A DNA stretch of 64,000 nt, taken from UBA2108 sp002713215 (GTDB lineage: Bacteria > Bacteroidota > Bacteroidia > Flavobacteriales_G > Salibacteraceae). The stretch is taken from NCBI GenBank assembly GCA_937891015.1, contig CALAPY010000091.1, positions 1 through 64,000 of the forward strand. The letters run 5' to 3'. Made by a program: the position numbers and the translations under genes. This document shows positions 24,216 to 34,600 of the stretch, one piece after another (the first letter of the stretch is position 1; each line of letters opens with the position of its first letter). The notes below the pieces were generated by a model, which was given only the letters and a program-made list of their open reading frames with translations, was not told the origin of the DNA and searched no databases.

Positions 24216-24734
24216 ATGGAAGATTTTGTTACGTGCCCATACTGCAATGGAAAAGAGGATTTCTCTTCGGCATTTCATGCCCCTGGTGAACTACCCGAAG
24301 AAATTGAAACTTGCTTTGCATGCCAGGACGAAGGAGAAGTTGCTAAACAGGATTTTATTCCAATTGCTAAAAGAGATAATGAGGTTATTTGTATGTACCC
24401 TTTTGAACTGCCTTCCAAAGAAGGTGATGTGTACATGATGCTGGCTCTTGATCTTTTTCCAGATCATTTATTTCGACTTGGATTAGAAAAAGCTAATGAC
24501 ATTGAACAGATTCTAAAAAACATTAAACTGCTCATTAAACAAACTCAATTTAAACCAACGAAAGAGGATGCAACTTTTACCTTGGTACTTCATAAATACA
24601 AAGAGCATAGAAAGGATATTGAAAAACTTATTAAACCTTATGGTGGTCGATTAGTAATTAATGACAGCTTCCTTACTCATTACTTTACTCCAGTTATGAT
24701 GCACCTAACCAATAGTTTGATACAACGCTCTTAA
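24216..24734 (+). CDS. Zinc-ribbon protein (copy 2)
   Basis: Protein identical to 14921-15439. Confidence 0.65.
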   Translation: MEDFVTCPYCNGKEDFSSAFHAPGELPEEIETCFACQDEGEVAKQDFIPIAKRDNEVICMYPFELPSKEGDVYMMLALDLFPDHLFRLGLEKANDIEQILKNIKLLIKQTQFKPTKEDATFTLVLHKYKEHRKDIEKLIKPYGGRLVINDSFLTHYFTPVMMHLTNSLIQRS

Positions 24735-24739
24735 ACACA

Positions 24740-24781
24740 CTTCCTGAAGAATGGCATTGGGGTAAAAAATTAAGCCCCTGA
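24740..24781 (+). pseudogene. Fossil of a ...EEWHWGKKLSP gene tail (copy 2)
   Basis: Same as 15445-15486. Confidence 0.6.
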
Positions 24782-24796
24782 GCTCTCAAGGGCTTA
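24771..24796 (-). terminator. Terminator at the 3' end of the RHS operon
   Basis: Same 12-bp stem and minus-strand T-run as 15476-15501. Here it ends the long operon that includes the full-length RHS gene and its TPR immunity gene, so downstream tips should not be transcribed by read-through. Confidence 0.7.
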
Positions 24797-24816
24797 TCTT
24801 ACTTTCTATTTCCTAA

Positions 24817-24849
24817 CCCGTGCCAGCTTGGAAGCTCGCACTAGCGGGG
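24817..24849. repeat. REP-like bulged hairpin (type 1)
   Basis: Same as 683-715 and 15522-15554, 21 bp past the stop of the TPR gene. Confidence 0.6.
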
Positions 24850-24870
24850 ATTTTTTAAGCTAGTTGTATC

Positions 24871-25695
24871 CTATAAACAAAACTTATTGTAATAAAATAG
24901 CCCTTCTTGATTTCCTAAATCCCTTGCAATTTTTAAATTGGCACAGGCTTCTTCAAGATTGTTTAACTCTTCATTTAATAGCCCCATATTTAACCAAACA
25001 AAATCATTGTTCGCATTTATTTCGGTTGACCTTTTAAAGTCCTTAAGCGCATCTTCCCTTTGGCCCATATTATAATAAACCAACCCACGGTTATAGAAGG
25101 GTATTTCACAAGAAAAACAATATTTCAACGATAAATCGAATTGTTCCAAAGCCAATTCATATTGGTTTAATTCCAAATATATCAATCCCAAATTTGAGTA
25201 TGGCTCAAATACAGCAGAATCTATCTCAAGTGCTCTTTTAAATCCAATAATGCTTTTTTCGAACTCACCTTTCCCCATATAAATGTTAGCCATATTACTC
25301 ACTGCTGCAGCATAGTTAGAATCTAGCTCAATAGTTTTATTGTAATAGAAAACTGCGCTATCCTTTGAATTTAAATTATCAAATGCCAATCCTACTTCAA
25401 AAAAATATCTTGCTCTTAAACAACCTCTTTTGATGTTGGTTTTATTAAGTTCAAGAACTCCATAATGATCCTGAATTGAGTTTTTTGATATTGCTATCCC
25501 AAGCATTGCATCACAATGTCCTGGACTAGCTGCTAAAATTTTATTGAACTCAACTATTGCCTTTTCGTAATCCTCATTTAGCATAAATGATTTCCCTTGG
25601 GCAATCTTTTCATCATTAGATAGCTCATCTGTTTTGCAAGAGCCCAGGATAATAAAAATGGAAATACAAACACCAATCAGTAGTTCTTTATTCAT
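24871..25695 (-). CDS. TPR-repeat lipoprotein, probable immunity protein of the active RHS tip A (copy 2)
   Basis: Protein identical to 15576-16400 (lipobox ILGSC, TPR solenoid). It starts 1 bp after the stop of the full-length RHS gene and is the last gene of that operon, so toxin and protector are made together. Confidence 0.7.
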   Translation of the reverse strand: MNKELLIGVCISIFIILGSCKTDELSNDEKIAQGKSFMLNEDYEKAIVEFNKILAASPGHCDAMLGIAISKNSIQDHYGVLELNKTNIKRGCLRARYFFEVGLAFDNLNSKDSAVFYYNKTIELDSNYAAAVSNMANIYMGKGEFEKSIIGFKRALEIDSAVFEPYSNLGLIYLELNQYELALEQFDLSLKYCFSCEIPFYNRGLVYYNMGQREDALKDFKRSTEINANNDFVWLNMGLLNEELNNLEEACANLKIARDLGNQEGLFYYNKFCL

Positions 25696-25696
25696 T

Positions 25697-28600
25697 CTAA
25701 TTTTTTTCGGTTACTGGGCCAAGGAGTTGCATATCGACACCAACTCCAACATTTTTATTCAGCCCTTTTCCAACACTTAATTTATAAAGCGGTCTATGTT
25801 CATCTCGTATAACTTGAAACCCATTAACGGTCAAATAAGTCCTTTGACCACCCATTCCTAACAGTGTAGCAGACTCGGTAACTCGCTTGTAATCATTTTT
25901 AACCGTCATTTTATTTCCAGTTACAGGATTCGTTGTTGTAACATATTCAGTCCTCGTCTCTACCTTTTTACTATAGCTGAAGAAACCCAAATCTATTTCA
26001 GAATCACTATTAACAGTTACACCATTACTACCAAAGCTAGTAGAACCATCAGAATTCACTTTCGCCTCAGGATTTGCCTTTCCAGCTTTTACCTTAACTC
26101 CTGCATATGTTGTTGCCGTTAATCCTCCTTTTTGAGCACTAAATGGATCAACATTCTTGGGAATAGTTCCTTCTTCGTTTAGGTTTTTCAGTTGTGCCGG
26201 TGGAACAGGAATATCGGTCAAATTATCTTGGGCCAAGGTAACTTTCTTTTTTTCCGTATCTACTTTAGCACCCTTACCAGCTTCTTTAAATTCTAACCCT
26301 TCTAATTCAACTCCATCAATAACTCTATTTTCGCTAAATGCATAGGGTGAGTTATGAGGATACTCAGGAGCAAGCGGATCTATACTTAAGAACCTTCCAA
26401 TTCTAGGATCATGCATTCTGAATTTGTAGTTTACAGAGTTTCCTGTACCTTTAAACTCATCATCATGCTCTTGGCCCTGGAAACCATATCGGTAACCATC
26501 TGAACTTCCATTCCTCCCTGGTTGAACCATGCCGAATGGATAATAATCGTTATAGGAATCTACACACGCATAGGTGGGATCGGTATTATCAACTTTTGCT
26601 ACGGTAAATTGCATGACTTTAAACGCTTCACCACCTCCGGTACAGGTTCCGTTTTCTATTTCTACGGTCAATTGTGTCCCGGATGCGGTTATGCCAAATT
26701 TAAAGAATTTATCCGTGCCGGTGGTAGTGGTATATATAACCGTAGCTCCATCTTTTACATTAATGGTAAAATCGTTACAAGACAAGGCTTCCAGGGCTAT
26801 TGTAATTTCATAGCTGGTACTTGCCGTAGTAGTAAAACTACGAGCTACTTTTAATGCCGCAGTAGTGGAGGTAAGGTGTTTAAACACCCGGAGCGAAGTA
26901 CCGGTATGCCAATTATCTCCATTGGTGGTAGTCCATAAATTGGTTTCTAGGGGTACCAATTTATGGAAATCGTCGTCTACTTCTACGGTAGTATTTACCG
27001 CCAATCCCCTTCTGTCGGTAACCACTTCGAGTACGTTGCCCAGGTGGTTTGTCATTTCAAAATACTTACGTCCCTTAGTAAATTTCGCTTTGTTAATAAA
27101 GCTATTGGACGGAACTGCGTAACTTGAAAGGAGCGTGTTGTTCACGTAGGAGTCAAGAATGTATAAGGTAGCAGTATTTACCTTAAACAACGATTGAATA
27201 TAAAGGGTATAGTTGCCTCCTCCATTATCAACCACATAGGCCCTGTATTTAACACTGTTTGCATTTATCTGATCTGCCAAATACTGAAAGTAATCCAACA
27301 TATTACTGCTTCCTACACAGGATGGTGCGGGATCGTCGGGAAACAAAGGCTCACCATTCATGGTTATGTGAAAGGACTCTCCAACCAATAAGTTCGTCAA
27401 ATCGTTAATTATAGGATTCATTGGGCTTGAAGTAAGCGTAAACAGCATATACCTTCCCTTGTGTTTTTGATTGACCGAGTAGGTAGTGTTCTCCCAATCA
27501 ATTTCTCCCCCTGAAGATTCAATGTAGGGGTCGAGCAGCATTTCCGCCACCATTAAGTTTGGTTTTTCTATCGCCAGTCGTTTGCTGCCGTAGAGGTGAT
27601 GTTCGGCCAGGGTAAGCTGCAACGATTTATTCCCTCCTCCGTTTACCAGGGTACCGGGGTTCATTATAGCCTCATTCGGATCGCTTACGTAGGTAACCAA
27701 ACTAACGTCGTTTAAATCAGTTTGCGGATCGTAGGCAAATACCTTAATACATGGCCCTACCGCAACTGCATAAAAATTGGGTGTAGTAGTTGCCAGGTTT
27801 ATTTGATTCGCCAAATGATAAGCCGCATCACTTGCCGAAGCATAGCTCGAATAATCGGTGGCCGGGCCCGAAATGGAGGTAGCCGGATCTTCGAACATAA
27901 CGTAGGTAAACATAAGGCTGTTGTCGTCGAGGCAAAACAGCTTGTAGGTCTCCAACTCGGGGTCGGCGGCTTTTACATTGTAAACAGCTATGGGGTTACC
28001 CGAGTGGTCCCGCACGTAGTAGGTTTTTTCCCAATGCAATTCGTTTAATAAGCTGCCCAGTCTTTTGGGTTTTGCCACCTTACTTACCCGCTGATCATCA
28101 GGGCTATAAGTAAAATCCAAATCGTACTTGTTACTGGCAGATTTTCGTGTTATTGCTTTTACCTTAGAACGCGAAGTCCATTCAATTTCACCATTTCCGG
28201 AAGCAGGAATGGCCAAGCCTATATCTTCCGATACATCGGCTATTAGCCTTCCAATGTCATCGTATTGATAATTATTGCCTGCCTGGGACTCTAGATCCAC
28301 TCCCCAACCGGAACCTGAAGCACCATCAATTACGCCATCCAGTTGGTTGGTTGTCAGTGATTTTGGAATATAAGCCAGTTGATCCATTAAAAGGGTAGTC
28401 CCCGACAAGGTGTATGCATTACGATTGAGGGTGAGTAAGTTTCCATTGGGGTCGTAACTGTATGTGGTATTGTAATCGGTTACCGCAGGTGTAGCCGCGA
28501 AGGTATTGTTGGTTTCAATAGTACTGCCGGTAAAGTTATTGGAAGCCGTAATGCGGTTGAGCTGATCGTATCGGTATTCCCTACCATAAATGGGTAAGGC

Positions 28601-31600
28601 ATTATTGAAATTATCCGTCAACGCCACTTCCATGTGGCTGATGTTGCCGTTGTACAAATCGCGAATGGCCGTTTTATAGCTGGACCCAGTGGGGACTTCC
28701 GCTAAGAAATTTTGAGCGGTACTGAAATTTTCTATGGAACTGTAATCGGCTTCGTGGTATCCCAGGCTAAAACCAAAGGCATCGTGCCCTACGTGGCGGT
28801 GCAAATCGTTTTCATTTAGCAAATACCCGTCTCCGGTATTAGCATCCTGCCCAATGTCGCGGGTTCGGTTCATGGTGGTGCTGTTTACCCCTTTCAACCA
28901 TCCCTGCAGGGTGTAGGCATAGTCTACTCCCTGGTACTTGTCCTGCCCTACTTCGGTACGTGCGAGTGGTCCGTGAGCCATATACTTGTAGTCGGCTTCT
29001 TTTTCCCATATTTCGCCATCGTTGCTTACCAGCACTTCGTTGAGGCGGTTGTCGGCATCGTAACTGTAGCGGTGGTAGAGCTGATCGGCCTCTCCCTGCT
29101 GATACACCATTTCGCTTACCTGACCGGCAACGAGGTCGTAACTGTATTTCATTATTTTTTTATCGTGCTCAAAACGCTTGAGATCGGCATTGTCCTGAAT
29201 CAGGTATTTTACATTGCCATGATCGTCGTAGCTATAGTGGGTTGCCGTGGTGTATTGATTATAATCTACACGTTGTTGTGCACTTTCATAGGCGTATACA
29301 TCCTGGTAAATTACCGATGCCACTCTACTCCTTAAGTTTTCCTGTACAAAATCGTGGTATTCGGGGTTTTCAAACTTATCTAATGCTGCGTCCAGGTCAA
29401 TGGCCACCTGCCCATGTGCAAAATCATAGATGGTATGTACCACCTCGGTTCTACATTTAGCCGTACAAGCGGGTGTTGGGCTAGCATCGTACAAGGGGGT
29501 TAAGAAGGAACTTAAGGTATTGGGGTTTTGAGCCATATCGTCGTCTATAGCCGTCAATTCCACAGTTGGATTACTGGCGTCCACATTGGTCATTATGCCG
29601 GATTCTACAATGCGGTTTTCCACATCATAAAGGGTATAAGCATATTGAAAATCCTTTTTCTGCTGCTTGTTCTGCGAGAGTACAATACGTCCGAACTCGT
29701 CGTACCAAAATTGAGTTTCACCACCATCGGGGGTTTCACTATAAGTCATTTCATTGAGGGTGTTGTACTCGTAGTAGGTATTGTAAGTATGATTTGCCGG
29801 GTTTGCCGGATCTACTCCCTTTGGCGGTACGGTACGAACCAGGTTGTCGGCCAGGTCGTAGTAATACAAGGTAGCGCTATAGCTTTGGTCGTTGTATTCC
29901 ATTGGAAAATTTTCGTTATTTAAAATACCGCAATGGGTTCTATATTCCTCTTCAAATTTGACCAACTCAACACTTAACCATTGATCAAAATCACGCTCCG
30001 CTTTGTTTCGTGCAATGGCAGCGAGGGTTCGGTTACCGCATTTATCGAGGTAAGACTTGGTTTCCCAGCCCCCAGTACACAACTGAGGTTTATTGTTGGT
30101 CGACATTTTTTCGTAAATGGGAAAGCAGGAAGTTCCGTAAATGTATTCGGTAGCTCCTGAAATGGTTTTAGCAGTCAAGCGAAATTTATAAACCGTACTG
30201 CCGGCAGTAGTTGACTGCAAGTCAGCTTCTATTTGAACAAACTTGGTAATGGTGTTGTAATCGAATGAGGTTACGGGATCGTCTAAATGAATGTTGCAAG
30301 AATAGGTGTAGGAACCTGTCAGCCCTTTATCATTTAAATCCATTTCGAGGTAATTGGTACCCCGGGTAGTTGAAAACTCTATAAGCTTGTTGACATCGGG
30401 ATCAGGTTTAAACTGAAACAAGGTACCGTAATAAAAATCATTGGAAATATCAATGTCGATGGACGAGGTGGTGGTATTTGTAAAATCGCCAAACCAGATC
30501 TGTTGGTTTAAAAACTTAAGCAGGTCGGCTGCTTCATCGGTTACTCCAATATTAACCACTCGGCTATTAGCACTATACAGGTCACAATCGGCATTTAGCT
30601 GCTGGTACTCCAATACGGTTAATTCCAGTTTCAGTTTTTCGTTTAAAAACTGTTGTACCACAGTCCAGTAGTTGGATGAGCTTGCACTCAGCCAGGGAAA
30701 TCGTTCCTGAAACGAAAGGTCGCTTCCGTTTGCCGGAGTATTGGTCAATTCATAATCTAACACATCGCAGCCTATACAGGAACTGCATTGTAAAAAGTCG
30801 GGCACAATTACTTTTAGATCGGCTAGGTCTTGCTCGCGTGTTGCGTTCCAGTTGGAAGGCAAAACGTAGCTCCCTCCCGATTTTTCATAGGCCTCTTCAC
30901 AGTCGCACAATTTACCAGGCACATCATCTACTTCAAAACCCAGGACATACTGAAAATATTCGTATTCGTATTCAACACCCAATGGGAGCGAACTGGTTCC
31001 CGTTAGCGTTACATAATCGTCGTGGGTTTCTTTAATTAAATCGCACCCGCATTTATCGAGGTAGGTATAATTACTTACCGGATGTGCAAAAGTGAAGTTT
31101 TTCAAAATGTATACGTTGCATATATCGTCTTCCCAGTTGGCACCCTGGCTTAAGGTTACGTAATAGTCCATCACTTCCTGAAAGGTATAAAAGGTGTTGC
31201 CCCCATAAGTAATACCATCCGGGCAATCCTGAGCCCCCATAGGTACATATCCGCTGCTACAAGCACATTTTACAATTTCCTTAAATGCATTTATAATGTG
31301 CGCCCGGTTCGGGTCGGTGGCCAATAGCGAACAACTGTCCAACAGATCGTTCCATTCGCCAATCACATAAGCTGCCTTGGTGTCGTCCACCAAATCGGCG
31401 CAGGTAAATTTTGTTCCCACCAGGGTATTGCTGTTATTGATAATAGCAGTAGGGTCGGAAGTATATAAGTTCGGAAGTTCCAACCCAAACAGGTCATTAA
31501 AATTAGGAAATACACGGGTTTTACCGTTAGCAATCACCGGTCGACAATAGTCGTCTCGCAATTGAAACTCAATTTCATTCCTCTTGTGCAAATACAGTGA

Positions 31601-34600
31601 ACGAAAGGCCATCCAATAGCGATCCTTATCACAATCCAGGTCATCCAGGTCTATAACATCGGTCGACACGCTTAAATTTCTTCCTAAAAGGAAATTATTG
31701 ATATCGTTCCAGTCAGTAAGGTCAATGTCCCAGGCATTGGCCAAAATAAGAGCTACTGCCCAAATATTATAATCTATCTGTGGGTTTACCGTGGTGTTGG
31801 AATACATAAACTCAGTGTTTAGTATAAACCCATGCATATCGTTGAAGTAAAAATCACCTCTTCCCACTGTGGGCCAAGGACCATAGGAAAAATAAAGATC
31901 AAGTTTTGATGTTCCTGCGCCTGAAGGAAGTGTAACCGGAAAATTGGAAAGTGTAGAAAGGTTATGCCCTAAAGGATTAAACAAGCCCAATGCTACAGCT
32001 TCTTCAAATGTACTGGCCGAAAGCATTAAATCTTTAAAATAGCCCTCTTGCTGTTCATCAGAATTACAGTTAATCGCTGTTGTTTCATCTGGCATTTGAT
32101 GGCATTCACAATACAAATCCAAACAATTGTATTCGGGATGGTACTGTAAAAACTGATCGGTCCAGGGTATGGCATATTTTGAATTAAACAGGTTAACGTA
32201 TTGTTCAATGGTAGTCACCGTAACGTTGTAACCATCAACATCGGTATAACTAAAGGATCCGCTGGAAAAATCGGCAATGTTGGAACCCGACCCATATAAA
32301 ATGGAATTTTGGTCGGTACAGGAATACACTCCATCTTTATCTACTTCATAAGTGGCATATTGGCCACCAGGGTAAAAATCCTTGCGCAGCAAATCTTTGT
32401 AATATTCGCAATGCGAAATTTTACCGCAATCTTTGATGCAGTTCTTCTTTTCAATGGCATAATCAGCTGCCGTTAGAGTAGAACTCGGATTGGCCAACAA
32501 GTATGCCGCGTAGTCTTCCTCCCACACCAACTCACACTCTACCGTACAAGGGTCTTTAAGGCATTGGTCTTGTTCAAAATTGGGAATAAAACTACGTATC
32601 GTTTCCGGGCACGAATTCTTAGAGAACGTATTCAAGTGTTGTTTTACCGCATCGGTGTTTATTTTCATTTTCTTAATTATCCGAACCGATCCATCGGTAA
32701 GCGCTGTATACGTATGAGGACCTGTGGAATAACTAAACCCACTCCCTGGACAAGCAGCAGTTGCTGCTGTTCCCAATTTTTGGGTTTGATCAATAAAAAG
32801 ATAAGTGGTACAGCCGTCTATGCTTTTGTATTCAATATAAATTTCTAAATCGTAAACACAGGAATAGCACAAATTACATTTTGAAAAATCGTTTACATCA
32901 AAATCGTAGCTCACCGAGATGGCTCCTGCTGAAACAGGAATAGTAGCTTTAACCTCAAGCGGTTTGTCGTTTACCCTATAATCGGTAAGTTGCTTATTGA
33001 TAAGGGTTGGGCCGGTATAATTGGGCAACTGATCCAGATTGGAGGGCGTGGTCCCTGTTAAGCGGCTTACGTTTATGTTTCCATTCACGTCGTAAACTGT
33101 AACGGTTGTTTGTTTATTGGCATCGGTAGTACTTACCTGCTTGTAACTGGTGGTAATATCGGCCCGGTTGCCGGCATCAAAAAAGGTGGACAAAATATCA
33201 GAACTGGCATCAGTGTAGTTGTAGAACGTCTCATGATCGCTACCCAATTGATAGGTTTCCCCTACTCCACCTTGTCTAAAAAGCCTTCCGGTGTTGTCGG
33301 GCATATACTCCACTCTACTATATGTATACCCATTGCCATCGGGGACAAATGCCTGTGCTCCATCCTTATCGGCATTGGATGAAGAATAGTAGTTTGCAGA
33401 TCCTTTGGAATTGACCGCATCCAGTTGAACCAGATTAAGGGTACATTTAGGTGATCGCTTGGTATCTGTATCAAAATCTGTATTTGAAAGAGGGTTGCCC
33501 GTACTTGAAACCTTGCTTAAATCGCTTACGTAGTTAAAGTTTTCTTTACCATTTACGGGTGCTGGCATTACGGTTATTGCGGGGCGACCATTGTGATCAT
33601 AAACACTGGCTCCAACCATTACCTCATTGTGAGTATGATTTGAAGCCTGCTCCTGCCTTACTTTACCCGTTCCATCGAGGTATTGCATGGCACTTACCTG
33701 CTTGCCCTGGTCCATAAACTGGTTATAAAACAACCAGTTGGATGTTTGCCCTTGAGGGGTAATGTCTTGTCCCGTACCGAGGTCATTGATTTTAATTATA
33801 CAATTGTTTGTAAAGTCGTTACTGGCAAGCAGGTCACCAGAAGCATATCCGCTACCTCCATTGTAGGTAGTCCACCTTCCTTCAATGTCTGTTTGGTAGT
33901 TATCCGAATTGTCATTGGTGCGCCCAATGGGTCTAAGGCGATACAGTAAATATCCTTTATCGTATACAATGGGAATCGAATACTGGGTTTCGGAAATTCG
34001 AACACGCGTTGCCCGGTTATCAAAGTCATAGTTTAAGCTGGTTGGCGCTACTTGGTGGTAATCACTAACAAAGGTCCATTCCAAATCGTAAGCCACTGCT
34101 CCCAAAACGTGTTCCCAGTGAACATCCAACTCCCTGTCGGTAAATCTATGATCGAAAAATGTGCCCAGCGATCCAACCACCGGAAATCCTGTATAGTCAA
34201 AGGCATAGAATCGATCTATATCGAATCCAACCTCCAGGTATGCATTCTGCATCAAATTCAACTGTCCATTTCCTGTTTCAGTAATGCTAACTATTTCGGT
34301 CTCTATTTTTAATGCATCATTAAAAATATAAAGGTCCATATCGGAATAGGTGGTTCCGCAATTGCCGTCGTAAATCACTTCCAGAATAACATTGTCGGGA
34401 TATTGTTGGGTAAATGTTTCGTCCCAGTAAGTTATTTTAAGTTCAACCTGCAAGGTGTAAACTCCATAAAAATTCCAGGGCTTTGACCGGTCAAACGCCA
34501 GGGTAACGGTGTTCTTAATATCCTTATGAATAAAACTATTGTCCCACTTATTGGCCCCCGATTGATTCAATTCCATGAAATTGAACTTATTATCAATGAT

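Larger units (their letters stand above)
17225..26519. mobile_element. 9,295-bp tandem unit, copy 2
   Basis: Same content and sequence as 7930-17224. Here tip A is joined in frame to the RHS core through the junction repeat at 26520-26538, so this copy determines the tip of the expressed RHS protein. Confidence 0.8.

Noticed and set aside
7930..26519. Conjugative transposon
   Set aside because: No relaxase, coupling protein or type IV secretion genes. The module has only recombinases, an ATPase, regulators, RadC-like and cargo genes.
26522..34312. Many open frames antisense to the full-length RHS gene (for example 27722-28048, 29528-29923, 32564-32848)
   Set aside because: Shadows of the large coding frame: no start context, no domain, and the composition follows the sense codons.
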